A stretch of DNA of 25,151 nt from a virus. This document shows positions 1-6,020 of the stretch, one piece after another. Within the stretch, counting starts at the first letter, position 1. Each line of letters begins with the position of its first letter. The translations under genes were made by a program, and so were the position numbers. The DNA lies in the IMG/VR virus record IMGVR_UViG_3300042987_001356, positions 1-25,151 of that record, one strand, 5' to 3'. The notes below the pieces were generated by a model. The model was not told the DNA's origin. It saw only the letters and a program-made list of their open reading frames with translations, and made no database searches.

Positions 1-77
1 AGGTCGGCAGGCTGGTACTGCGGCACATGAGTAGACATAACTGCTACTAGGGCGATGGCTGCCAATGTGGTACGCAC
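1..77 (-). CDS. Partial small membrane or secreted protein (N-terminus only)
   Basis: A reading frame opens with GTG at 77, sharing one base with the TAG stop of the upstream gene (TAGTG), and runs off the window edge after 25 residues. The visible part begins with an arginine followed by an uninterrupted hydrophobic stretch (about residues 3-14, LAAIALVAVM), which looks like a signal peptide or membrane anchor. An alternative ATG at 84 in another frame has a closer purine-rich ribosome site but gives a less hydrophobic peptide. Function cannot be said; the end of the gene is outside the window. Confidence 0.45.
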   Translation of the reverse strand, partial: MRTTLAAIALVAVMSTHVPQYQPAD

Positions 78-211
78 TAAGCATCTGTTCCCTTCTCTCC
101 TTTCTTGGCTTCAATGCAAAACTTGCAAAGCCAAACGTGCCTGACTTCCTTCATGTCATCGAAGTTGAAGAGTCCTCGGCACTCGGAGCAGTAGACCTTG
201 ACGTATCCCAC
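77..211 (-). CDS. Small zinc-ribbon-like protein, 44 aa
   Basis: The GTG start at 211 lies just after the RusA-type gene stop and is preceded by a GAGGT ribosome site six bases upstream. The product carries two CxxC knuckles (YCSEC at residues 8-11, LCKFC at 29-32) separated by about 18 residues, the layout of a treble-clef or zinc-ribbon fold, and ends in a Lys/Glu-rich tail. It is probably a structural-zinc protein binding nucleic acid or a partner protein. It sits in the leftward early operon with several similar small Cys proteins. No specific family was recognised. Confidence 0.7.
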   Translation of the reverse strand: MGYVKVYCSECRGLFNFDDMKEVRHVWLCKFCIEAKKGEKGTDA

Positions 212-212
212 G

Positions 213-641
213 TCAGACCTCAGTTACTTGAATGAGCAGCCCCTCATCCTCGGGGCTATCGCACCTTTCAATGCGACCTGAAAGGATAGCCACATGCTGA
301 TAGCCGTCGTCAACCACGAGGCCAGCGTCAATGATGCCGTCGATTGCTGCCTTCAATGAATAGATTGCGTTGCCTGCATCCTCAGGTCGGTACAAGTTCG
401 TTCCCTTTGTGCGTTTAAACCAACGCAACACGAGGACTACATGGGCTGGGTCGAGCGGGGAGTCGATGGCCTGCACGCATTCATCAGCGAGCAGCGCCAC
501 CGCTACTTCTCCCCGCATCTTCCCCTTTGCTTCGCTAATGGCGATAGGAACCCGGCCTTCCTTCCGCTCACCACGGTTGGGTGACAACCACTTAGACGGA
601 AGGAGGCCGGGGATGAAGACGCTAACGCTGCGTCCTACCAC
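213..641 (-). CDS. RusA-like Holliday junction resolvase
   Basis: This 142-residue protein matches the RusA endodeoxyribonuclease pattern. An acidic/Asn motif at residues 85-92 (RPEDAGNA) is followed by a helix with D101 (AAIDGIIDAG), a DD pair at 111-112, and a C-terminal strand EGLLIQV. In E. coli RusA the equivalent Asp residues bind the metal ions that cut four-way junctions. In phages RusA proteins resolve recombination or replication intermediates before packaging. The GTG start at 641 overlaps the end of the upstream zinc-ribbon gene by seven bases. Length is normal for the family. The exact catalytic triad is inferred by pattern, not alignment. Confidence 0.8.
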   Translation of the reverse strand: MVGRSVSVFIPGLLPSKWLSPNRGERKEGRVPIAISEAKGKMRGEVAVALLADECVQAIDSPLDPAHVVLVLRWFKRTKGTNLYRPEDAGNAIYSLKAAIDGIIDAGLVVDDGYQHVAILSGRIERCDSPEDEGLLIQVTEV

Positions 642-868
642 GCCTGTTCGTTCTCACGCAATGGCGCAGAGCCCGGAAGGTGAATGCCCACTCGCAGCGC
701 CTTCGCTTCCTTTGCGTTCATAGAGTTAATCTTGCGTGCTGCGTCAACGCCATATGAGATGAAGCCACTGAACTTCTTCTTGGCCCCACACTTCTGGCAC
801 TTGGCGGGCACGATGTTCCCACCGTCAGCCTCAAGCATCCAGTGATGGACGCACTTAGGCTTGGTCAT
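635..868 (-). CDS. Zinc-ribbon-like protein, 77 aa
   Basis: The 77-residue product has CVHHW near residue 6 and CQKCG at 24-28, so a Cys/His plus CxxC set that could hold one zinc ion. A basic segment follows (GAKKKF). The C-terminal half is a neutral, probably helical segment. The ATG at 868 overlaps the stop of the upstream HNH-like gene (ATGA), and its own end overlaps the RusA start, so the three genes are translationally linked. It may be an accessory to DNA metabolism, but no named family is recognised. Confidence 0.65.
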   Translation of the reverse strand: MTKPKCVHHWMLEADGGNIVPAKCQKCGAKKKFSGFISYGVDAARKINSMNAKEAKALRVGIHLPGSAPLRENEQAW

Positions 869-1332
869 AGGTCTACCACCACATCCTTCGGACTCAGGAG
901 GAAGGGCCAGTCTTTTCCGTCTTGGTGAAAGAAGTGATTACGCGCCCACTCACGCCCGTCAGGGTCTTGCTGAAACCATCCGTTGTGGTACTCGCATACG
1001 GTGACAACGGGAAACTTCTCGGCTGCTCGCTGTCCTCCAAAACTACCGCGAGGTGCAATGTGATGAGGCGAGAGCCGTCCATAGCAGCGGTTTGGAACTC
1101 CGGCTGCTTCAGCAGCACAACTCGCTGCGTCTCCTCTGCTGTAAACGTCAGCGTGTTCTTGTGAAGCGAGATATTCACGCTTGCCCTCCGACATGGGCTT
1201 GAGCCCAGCCTTGCGTTCGTCCTGATAGTTGTGCGTCCACGTTGAACCAATGTGGTTCTCGTGGTTCTTAGCGCCCCCACACTCGGCGCATCTAGGCTTC
1301 GGCTTCACACCGATGCTTGCCCTTCCAGACAT
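865..1332 (-). CDS. HNH-endonuclease-like protein with zinc knuckles
   Basis: The 155-residue protein has an N-terminal CAEC knuckle (residues 15-18) followed by NHENH, then a region resembling an HNH nuclease core. That core has C83, a PHHIAPRG segment with the HH pair at 90-91, and TVCEYHNGWF with C113, H116 and N117. The HH, N and H spacing agrees with the beta-beta-alpha-metal fold used by HNH nicking and homing nucleases. Phage HNH proteins either assist packaging or act as free-standing mobile nucleases. This one lies in the early operon, away from terminase. Nuclease activity is inferred from the motif only. The start overlaps the small upstream gene. Confidence 0.6.
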   Translation of the reverse strand: MSGRASIGVKPKPRCAECGGAKNHENHIGSTWTHNYQDERKAGLKPMSEGKREYLASQEHADVYSRGDAASCAAEAAGVPNRCYGRLSPHHIAPRGSFGGQRAAEKFPVVTVCEYHNGWFQQDPDGREWARNHFFHQDGKDWPFLLSPKDVVVDL

Positions 1333-1429
1333 TCACCTCGGCCTCGGGAATGCTGGCCCCGCGCTTACCGCAGCGGGTGCATTCCGGGATAGCCTCACCC
1401 TTGAACATCGACATATGAACTAGAAACAT
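1292..1429 (-). CDS. Tiny CxxC protein, 45 aa
   Basis: The ATG at 1429 shares its first base with the TAA stop of the HTH gene, and GAGGGG lies just upstream as a ribosome site. The 45-residue product contains ECTRCGKRG and a single later Cys (HRCEAEA). That would give three cysteines plus a histidine for a possible zinc site. Its 3' end overlaps the HNH-like gene by 41 bases in another frame. An internal ATG at 1414 is an alternative start. Short and unrecognised, but the coupling and motif support it. Confidence 0.5.
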   Translation of the reverse strand: MFLVHMSMFKGEAIPECTRCGKRGASIPEAEVNVWKGKHRCEAEA

Positions 1430-1683
1430 TACCCCTCAACCTCCCAGCCTGTACGCAACAGTGCGTTGCGAATAGCGGTAGCAGCAGCAGGCAAGTCCTC
1501 TGCCACGACAAGGAACCCCACATCGGTCGGACGGATAGCCGCCTTCAACTTCGGTGCCCTGCTCAACGTGACGTAGATAGCCTGACGAGATACGCCAGCC
1601 TTCTCTGCAATGTCGGTCACGCTGAACCCAGCGCGCCGCTTACGGATAACATCGGCAGCGTCAATCTTGCGAATAGCGGGCAT
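1429..1683 (-). CDS. Small helix-turn-helix DNA-binding protein
   Basis: The 84-residue protein has a clear helix-turn-helix at about residues 18-43 (FSVTDIAEKAGVSRQAIYVTL). The pattern AEKAGVS-x-x-AIY is typical of resolvase, MerR or phage Cro/excisionase-like recognition helices. The remaining C-terminal half (VGFLVVAEDLPAAATAIRNALL) looks like a small alpha/beta tail. It may regulate the early operon or act as a recombination directionality factor; neither is shown. It is followed by the 45-residue CxxC gene with a one-base overlap. Confidence 0.7.
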   Translation of the reverse strand: MPAIRKIDAADVIRKRRAGFSVTDIAEKAGVSRQAIYVTLSRAPKLKAAIRPTDVGFLVVAEDLPAAATAIRNALLRTGWEVEG

Positions 1684-1695
1684 GTGTGCCTCTCT

Positions 1696-1869
1696 TTAGT
1701 CCGGTGCGCTTGCGTTCTTTAGCCGAGGCTTCTGCCGAGAACGGTCAGCCTGTGGGTCGGGTAGTACGTTGAAGTATACAACCTTCCCGCACGTCATGCA
1801 CTCCGCATCACCGTCGTCTACGCGGCTTGGATACAGATTGCTTCCGCACTTTGGGCACGTCTTGCTCAT
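1696..1869 (-). CDS. Small zinc-ribbon protein, 57 aa
   Basis: The chosen ATG at 1869 has a GAGAGG ribosome site five bases upstream and starts the protein with MSKTCPKCGSNLY. A second CMTCGKV pair follows near residue 24, giving the classic CxxC...CxxC zinc ribbon of about 25 residues. The C-terminus is basic (SRQKPRLKN). An upstream extension to 1980 is possible but adds unmotivated sequence overlapping another gene. Probably nucleic-acid-binding; no specific role is known. Confidence 0.75.
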   Translation of the reverse strand: MSKTCPKCGSNLYPSRVDDGDAECMTCGKVVYFNVLPDPQADRSRQKPRLKNASAPD

Positions 1870-1993
1870 CGCGTCCTCTCTTCCATTCTTCGACAGCAGC
1901 CATGGCGCACTCGACACACTTCTGTCCAAGCGCCATCTGCTTGCCGCACCCACCAAGACAAGGTTCGTACAAACGCTCATCTACTCCGGGCAA
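1808..1993 (-). CDS. Small Cys-rich protein with basic tail, 61 aa (TTG start)
   Basis: No ATG or GTG fits well, but a TTG at 1993 has a GAGGTG ribosome site six bases upstream. The frame then encodes a Cys set (CLGGCGKQM, KCVEC) followed by a helix (AMAAVEEWKRGRDEQD) and a strongly basic end (SKPRRRR). This is the same build as the neighbouring zinc ribbons. The last 62 bases overlap the next zinc-ribbon gene in a different frame. The start codon is uncertain; the Cys spacing makes a chance frame unlikely. Confidence 0.5.
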   Translation of the reverse strand: MPGVDERLYEPCLGGCGKQMALGQKCVECAMAAVEEWKRGRDEQDVPKVRKQSVSKPRRRR

Positions 1994-2178
1994 TGAGAAC
2001 ACCTCGGCTCTTTGTCTTGGTCGTACCAGCGGGCAGGCCCGAGGCAGCAGGCGCAGGCAAAGACCTCCGCCCACTGCGCTTCGTGGTCATCCTCTGGTGT
2101 CGCTTCGATGCGAGTAGACAGCACGTCGTACCGCTTCTCCATCGCCTCCTGAGTGACACCGTGAGTACAGGTAGCCAC
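1981..2178 (-). CDS. Small zinc-binding protein, 65 aa
   Basis: A GTG at 2178 overlaps the TAG stop of the helicase ATPase gene by one base, and GAAGAGG upstream serves as ribosome site. The product has an N-terminal CTHG, then FACACCLG and a C-terminal RCSHCPE, so two CxxC pairs separated by about 18 residues. It is another member of the run of small Cys proteins downstream of the helicase and is probably co-translated with it. Function unknown. Confidence 0.65.
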   Translation of the reverse strand: MATCTHGVTQEAMEKRYDVLSTRIEATPEDDHEAQWAEVFACACCLGPARWYDQDKEPRCSHCPE

Positions 2179-3635
2179 TAGAAGATAGCCTCTTCTTCCT
2201 TGACATAAGGAACTGTGAACTGTTCTCCCCTATACTCTGGAGACTGAACAGTTACTTCTTCTTCATTGAAGGTGGACTGCACACCCACAACTTCGTTGTT
2301 GTGGGTGGGTGTGCTGTCAGGCGTTGTCTCAATCAAACTGTTCGGGTCTTCATTGCGGAACACTTCGTTTTGGACAGACTCTGACAGGTCATAAAGAACT
2401 TTCCTGCCGTCACGCCCAGCCTGAGCGAACCGCTCCGTCCCAAGCACCTTCACCACGGTAGAGCGCGATGCTCCGATTCCCGCTGCAATCTTTTCCGCGT
2501 CTGCTGCCCCGAACAACTCTAGGTATTCCTCGACCTGCTCGGACGTGGACTGCTTCTTCTGTGCGGAAATCTCGACGAACTCGTTGGGCTTGGCCTTGCG
2601 GACAAGGTTCAATCCGTACTGGTCGAACACTAGTGCAATCTGTGTAAACGCCGTGTCCTTGCGGATGTCGTTCGCCTTGTCCACGCGCAGGCCGATGCCC
2701 AGCGTGTCGCCCTTGCTCTTGTCGTCGGTCATCAACTGCACCGTCACGTCGGCGGCAGCGTCGAACATCTGACTGCCGAACGTGTGCGACTCGTCACCAC
2801 GAGGGGTGTGCGCCAGCACCGCCCACGCAGCGGGCGAGAGGCTGTTCAGCGCGTCCATCGCCTTGTTCGCCGGGTCATTGTCGATGAGGTTGCCGTAGCC
2901 CATGCGGGACAGGGAGTCCACGAGGACGAACGACACGCCCTCCCGCTCCACCGTCCGCTGGATACCGTCAATCACATCGGGCAGGCTGCGCCCACGCCGG
3001 TCGAGGCGAAGCAACTCACGGCTGCGAGGCAGGCCGAGCGACTGGTTGATGTCACCGAGGCGCACGTCTACCGACTCAGCAGACCGCTCAAGGTTCACGA
3101 ACAGGGCAGGCCCTTGCTTCACCGGCCAGAACGTAGAGATGCCAGCGTCCACCGTGACGCAGAACAACATGCCGAGCCACGACTTACCACGACCGGGCGG
3201 CGCAAAGATGATGGTGCCACCACCCTCTACGACGAACGGGTTGATGACGAACTGTTTATACGTGCGCTCGTTGGCACCACCACGGCGCTCCGCTTCCTGA
3301 CTGCCAATCTCGTACTGCCACAGCCCACGCTGGAACAGCATCAAGTCCATGCTCATCCGTGCTGCGTCGTATCCGTTCGCAGTAAGGATGGCCTTCATCG
3401 CCTCCTTCTTGAAGATGGCATTGACCAGACGCTCGCGCTCCTCACGTCGGCCCACGTTGTACGTGTCCTCGTCAAGCGGGATAGCGCCACGGCCATGCTC
3501 ACGGAAGCCGATGCTCACGGTAGCGTGAACACCAGTGCGCTCGTTGCGCACGTTGGCTGCCTGATAGATGAGGTCGATGCCCTCGGCCTCGACGATAGAT
3601 TGAATGGCACCGTTGGGTGTGCGGTGATAGTCCAT
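2178..3635 (-). CDS. RecA-fold replicative helicase ATPase (DnaB C-terminal / RepA-like)
   Basis: This 485-residue protein has a Walker A loop at about 145-152 (APPGRGKS). A Walker B strand lies at 236-241 (FVLVDS), followed by a sensor-like segment (WAVLAHTPRGDESHTFGSQMFDAAADV), as in DnaB/RepA-type hexameric helicases (AAA_25-like). Residues 365-416 look like a winged helix (EQVEEYLELF...GASRSTVVKVL...GRKVLYDLS). The ATG at 3635 overlaps the stop of the DnaB-N gene (TGATG), so both are made together; a longer frame upstream is shadow. It probably unwinds DNA at the phage fork. Residues from about 420 onward are low-complexity and encoded by a sequence repeated at 11612-11800. Confidence 0.8.
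   Translation of the reverse strand: MDYHRTPNGAIQSIVEAEGIDLIYQAANVRNERTGVHATVSIGFREHGRGAIPLDEDTYNVGRREERERLVNAIFKKEAMKAILTANGYDAARMSMDLMLFQRGLWQYEIGSQEAERRGGANERTYKQFVINPFVVEGGGTIIFAPPGRGKSWLGMLFCVTVDAGISTFWPVKQGPALFVNLERSAESVDVRLGDINQSLGLPRSRELLRLDRRGRSLPDVIDGIQRTVEREGVSFVLVDSLSRMGYGNLIDNDPANKAMDALNSLSPAAWAVLAHTPRGDESHTFGSQMFDAAADVTVQLMTDDKSKGDTLGIGLRVDKANDIRKDTAFTQIALVFDQYGLNLVRKAKPNEFVEISAQKKQSTSEQVEEYLELFGAADAEKIAAGIGASRSTVVKVLGTERFAQAGRDGRKVLYDLSESVQNEVFRNEDPNSLIETTPDSTPTHNNEVVGVQSTFNEEEVTVQSPEYRGEQFTVPYVKEEEAIF
2203..2371 (+). repeat. Copy A of duplicated hairpin element (inside helicase gene 3' end)
   Basis: Three blocks in the same order and orientation match 11612-11800. Block 1 (2203-2243 against 11620-11661) is identical at 38 of 42 aligned columns. 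Block 2 (around 2279-2314) is a hairpin with the same TTCGTT loop. Block 3 (about 2335-2371) shares AACTGTTC and GGAACA...TTCGTTT. In this copy the sequence is read on the minus strand as the last ~65 codons of the helicase ATPase. Confidence 0.8.
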
Positions 3636-4105
3636 CAGAACATCCCCTCGTACTTGTCCACCCACTTGGACTCGGCACCGTAGCCCTGCTGCACCATCTT
3701 GGTTCCCGTCTTGATAAGGGCACGCCTCTCTGCGTACTCCTTCACCATCTTGGCCCACGCACCACAGCCGTATGCCGAGTAGTTCTCGTCCATCAGAACA
3801 AGCAGGAACGGCTCGGCATACAGGTGCGGGGCCAGTAGTTTATCAAGGGCGTCAAGGTATCCAAGTTCAGCGAGCGCATGGCACACAGTCGGCACAGTGA
3901 CAGGCTCGCCCCGGTGCCATAGCCAGCCGAACGCACGCCATACGGCACGGTTCTCTGGCACAAAGAAGCAAGCAGGGTCGAGTGTGTTTACACGTTCAGC
4001 CAGTGCAGTCGGCTCGTCGTTGAGTACCGCACCAATCAACTGCCTCTCTGCGCTGTCCGAGTGTGGCACCTCTCCGCGCCTCGGTGCAGCGTTAGGTGTT
4101 GTCAC
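3635..4105 (-). CDS. DnaB helicase N-terminal domain protein
   Basis: The 156-residue protein matches the N-terminal helical domain of DnaB: SAERQLIGAVLND near residue 18, then DPACFFVPENRAVWRAFGWLWHRGEPV, and further on VCHALAELGYLDAL. It also keeps the linker-like helix at the end (WAKMVKEYAERRALI...GTKMVQQGYG). In DnaB this domain forms the trimeric collar that binds primase, and the linker packs on the next ATPase subunit. Here the protein stops there and the ATPase follows as a separate gene with a TGATG junction. A GTG start at 4105 has a strong AGGAGG site. Together the two genes probably make one helicase. Confidence 0.75.
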   Translation of the reverse strand: MTTPNAAPRRGEVPHSDSAERQLIGAVLNDEPTALAERVNTLDPACFFVPENRAVWRAFGWLWHRGEPVTVPTVCHALAELGYLDALDKLLAPHLYAEPFLLVLMDENYSAYGCGAWAKMVKEYAERRALIKTGTKMVQQGYGAESKWVDKYEGMF

Positions 4106-4295
4106 CGTTCCCTCCTAATCCACTCAGAGCGCGCCGCAGACGATCCGCGTAGTCCCTGAAGCGGTCGCGTTCTGCTGTAAGGGAGTCGATGGCCTCCACC
4201 AGAATAGCAACGTCAGAAAGCGGGAAGCAGTTGTCTCCCCGTTGCAACCCCTCCCTGATCTCTGCGAGTCGGCGTACTGAGTCCTCTTGTGTCAT
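4092..4295 (-). CDS. Small coiled-coil protein, 67 aa
   Basis: The ATG at 4295 has an AGAGGTG ribosome site eight bases upstream. The product is helical with charged heptads (AIDSLTAERDRFRDYADRLRRALSGL), so probably a short coiled coil. The frame stays open upstream to a GTG at 4550, giving a 152-residue alternative whose extra part is hydrophobic and crosses an inverted repeat; the shorter form is preferred because of its ribosome site. It overlaps the DnaB-N gene start by 14 bases. It could be a helicase accessory, but nothing in the sequence proves this. Confidence 0.6.
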   Translation of the reverse strand: MTQEDSVRRLAEIREGLQRGDNCFPLSDVAILVEAIDSLTAERDRFRDYADRLRRALSGLGGNGDNT

Positions 4296-4312
4296 TGTGT
4301 AAACACCTCTCT

Positions 4313-4341
4313 GCTCCTGCGTGCTATTGAACGGATGAGTG
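4313..4341 (-). repeat. Left arm of 29-bp imperfect inverted repeat
   Basis: On the minus strand this reads CACTCATCCGTTCAATAGCA followed by CGCAGGAGC. It matches the plus strand at 4544-4572 in 26 of 29 positions; the three differences are all transitions. The arms enclose 202 bases. In the minus frame it encodes THPFNSTQE; the other arm in its plus frame encodes THPLNGTQE, so the frame is conserved between the arms. Confidence 0.85.
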
Positions 4342-4543
4342 CGGGCCTCCCGAATGAACGGCTCGCCCTGCGTTGCCGCAAGGTGAAAACACCAAACGTC
4401 GAATGTTCCAGCCGTGATGTGCGCCTTGAACTCTATTGCGCTCAGTCCGACAACGCCTCCCCAGCACGTATCAGACAGCAACACACCACACGCCACGTCG
4501 CCCGGGTAGACAACCCAAGATAGAAACGCTGCTGGAACCTGAC

Positions 4544-4572
4544 CACTCACCCGCTCAATGGCACGCAGGAGC
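4544..4572 (+). repeat. Right arm of 29-bp imperfect inverted repeat
   Basis: This is the plus-strand partner of 4313-4341, with three mismatches. It lies directly before the Thr/Pro repeat and its reading frame (THPLNGTQE) continues without a stop into that repeat. Such arms could permit inversion of the enclosed segment by recombination, or mark an old inverted duplication or an assembly artefact. Confidence 0.85.
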
Positions 4573-4588
4573 GCGTGCCAAGTTTTTT
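4560..4588 (+). terminator. Possible plus-strand intrinsic terminator
   Basis: A 7-bp GC-rich stem (GGCACGC at 4560-4566, GCGTGCC at 4573-4579) with a six-base loop is followed after three bases by six T residues (4583-4588). The form is that of a Rho-independent terminator for rightward transcripts. No rightward promoter or secure rightward gene is seen upstream, so its use is unclear; it could block antisense transcription into the operon. Confidence 0.4.
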
Positions 4589-4811
4589 AGTTACCCCGAC
4601 TCCGACTCCGACCACGACTCCAACTCCGACCCCGACCCCGACCCCGACCACGACCCAGACCACGACCCAGACCACGCCCACCACCCCGACCCAGACCCCG
4701 ACCGCGAACACGACCGCGACCACGACCCAGACCCACACCGCGACCCCGGCCCCGACCCCGACCACGACCCAGACCCAGACCCCGACCGCGACCACGACCG
4801 CGAACACTTGA
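4575..4811 (+). CDS. Thr/Pro-rich low-complexity frame (doubtful gene or fragment)
   Basis: A GTG at 4575 opens a 78-residue plus-strand frame that is almost all Thr alternating with Pro, Thr, Gln or Ala. It ends in TGA at 4809-4811. Several repeat units differ only by synonymous changes in this frame (ACT for ACC, CCA for CCG at about 4590-4640), whereas the same changes alter residues in the minus frames. This suggests the repeat once coded, or codes, on the plus strand. Such Thr/Pro tracts serve as flexible linkers in virion fibres. It lies opposite to all neighbouring genes, so it may be a displaced fragment. Confidence 0.3.
   Translation: MPSFLVTPTPTPTTTPTPTPTPTPTTTQTTTQTTPTTPTQTPTANTTATTTQTHTATPAPTPTTTQTQTPTATTTANT
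4590..4811. repeat. Hexamer-like low-complexity repeat (ACCNNG)n
   Basis: About 220 bases repeat a degenerate six-base unit, ACC followed by CCG, ACG, CAG or GCG. The minus strand is correspondingly G-rich with several GGGG/GGG runs two bases apart (GGGGTCGGGG type). A minus-strand frame starting at ATG 4833, two bases after the upstream gene's stop, reads through it as a Ser/Gly/Trp/Arg-rich 80-residue peptide ending at 4591. That leftward frame is a possible but less supported gene. Confidence 0.9.
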
Positions 4812-4835
4812 CCATTTGATAGTTTGTCGCCATCG

Positions 4836-5099
4836 CTACTTCAGAATCCCAAATGACTCGATGGCCGAAGTCTGCACGTACCACGGGCCGGGAAGCCGCT
4901 GGTAGTCCTTCCAGTCCTTGTCGTCGAATGGGCCTGTCTCGTAGACGATGCCTGCGTTCTCCAACAGAACGCAGGCATCGTTTACGCCCACAAGATTCCC
5001 CGTGTAAATGTAGTTTAGGCAGAACAGGGTCACTCGCTCACCGAGCAGCGCCAGCAACCCCTCACCATCGACCTCTGCCACGTTCATAATCTTTTTCAT
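4836..5099 (-). CDS. Conserved phage protein, 87 aa, unknown function
   Basis: The product (core LLGERVTLFCLNYIYTGNLVGVNDACVLLENAGIVYETGPF...WYVQTSAIESFGI) resembles, from memory, a small protein widespread in tailed phages and usually annotated hypothetical. Alternating hydrophobic strands and a glycine turn (YTGNLVGV) suggest a small beta barrel, perhaps Sm-like, but this is only a fold guess. The start has ATG at 5099 with GAGAGG and a nearer CAGGA upstream. It follows the SSB gene in the leftward operon with a 27-base gap, so it may be a DNA or RNA transaction accessory. Confidence 0.7.
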   Translation of the reverse strand: MKKIMNVAEVDGEGLLALLGERVTLFCLNYIYTGNLVGVNDACVLLENAGIVYETGPFDDKDWKDYQRLPGPWYVQTSAIESFGILK

Positions 5100-5126
5100 T
5101 TCCTGACTGTCCTCTCTCGTTACTGA

Positions 5127-5579
5127 CTAGAACGGCTCGTCGTCGTCGTACTCGGAGCCCACCTGCACGACAGGAGCCTCGTACTGCGCGGCGTACTGTT
5201 TCGCGCCGTTGAAGCCACGCTGCTTCGGCGCAGCGGTCGAGATGAACTTCACGCCAAGCCGCCCACCCTCGGCCAGCCCACGCGCACCAGACTTGCGCAC
5301 CGCATCCTGCACGGCCTTCTGCATCTGGCCCTTGATGTACAGCGTGCGGTTCCCGTCGTCGTCCTCGTCGTCACGCTCGTCAGTGTGAAGCGTCACCACC
5401 AACTGCATCATCGGGTCACCGTTGTCCCACGTCCGGGGCGTCCCGGTCTTGATGTCGGTCTGCTGCTTGACCTCCATCGACAGGATGGTGCCCACCACCT
5501 TGTCGCCCTCGGCCTCGAACTTGGCGGACTTGGCACCGCCGCCCATCAGGAAAGCGTTGGGGTCTGCGTAGTTAGTCAT
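5127..5579 (-). CDS. Probable single-strand DNA-binding protein
   Basis: This 150-residue protein starts with DPNAFLMGGGAKSAKFE and a strand-rich body (VVGTILSMEVKQQTD...MMQLVVTLHTD...RTLYIKGQMQKAVQDAVRKSG). It ends in a disordered acidic tip DDDEPF, the hallmark of bacterial and phage SSB tails that recruit replication partners (DDDIPF in E. coli SSB). It would coat single-stranded DNA during replication and recombination. The ATG at 5579 overlaps the stop of the upstream gene (TAATG), indicating coupling to it. The OB fold itself is inferred; the tail and the context near the helicase genes are the evidence. Confidence 0.7.
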   Translation of the reverse strand: MTNYADPNAFLMGGGAKSAKFEAEGDKVVGTILSMEVKQQTDIKTGTPRTWDNGDPMMQLVVTLHTDERDDEDDDGNRTLYIKGQMQKAVQDAVRKSGARGLAEGGRLGVKFISTAAPKQRGFNGAKQYAAQYEAPVVQVGSEYDDDEPF

Positions 5580-6019
5580 TACTTTTCCTCCATGTAAACA
5601 GTCAATGCTTCGCTGCCGGTGCCCGGCATCTCGAACTGTGCGATGGCGTCAGCCCACGATGCGCCCTGCTCCTTGCGGAAACGGCTCAGCATCGTGTGGT
5701 CGATACGCACCATGCCAGCGTTCGCCGCCTTGATGAGCGCGTCGATGCCGCCCTGCGTAGTGACGAGTGACACCACGTCGTATGTCGGTGTGCCCTTGCG
5801 CTCGGTAATCTTGGCCGCTGCACCCGTCTCCGGGTCACGCATCCAACGCTCATTAGTGAGCGCCATGTGCTGCTTGATCTGATCGACAGCAAACTTCTTC
5901 GCTGCCTCTAGTGGCTTCAACTCTTCGTTGATGTGCGCCACGCTGGTGATAAGGTCGAGGATGCGGCGCTCGCTGGCCGCATCCTGCTCACCGATGTAGT
6001 TGTCGAAGTCTGTAGTCAC
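5579..6019 (-). CDS. Hypothetical helical protein coupled to SSB, 146 aa
   Basis: The first half is helical and charged (ERRILDLITSVAHINEELKPLEAAKKFAVDQIKQHM), the second compact (TPTYDVVSLVTTQGGIDALIKAANAGMVRIDHTMLSRFRKEQGASWADAI). A GTG at 6019 with AGGTGG upstream is the start. Its stop overlaps the SSB start, so the two proteins are probably made in a set ratio. Similar proteins occur beside SSB-like genes in other phages in my recollection. A role in recombination or DNA end binding is a guess from position only. Confidence 0.65.
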   Translation of the reverse strand: MTTDFDNYIGEQDAASERRILDLITSVAHINEELKPLEAAKKFAVDQIKQHMALTNERWMRDPETGAAAKITERKGTPTYDVVSLVTTQGGIDALIKAANAGMVRIDHTMLSRFRKEQGASWADAIAQFEMPGTGSEALTVYMEEK

Positions 6020-6020
6020 G

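Noticed and set aside
2784-3683. 299-codon plus-strand frame opposite the helicase ATPase
   Set aside because: Antisense shadow of a gene with clear Walker motifs; composition is His/Arg/Val-rich noise.
4590-4811. CRISPR-like array
   Set aside because: The unit is a six-base low-complexity repeat without spacers, so it is not a CRISPR array.
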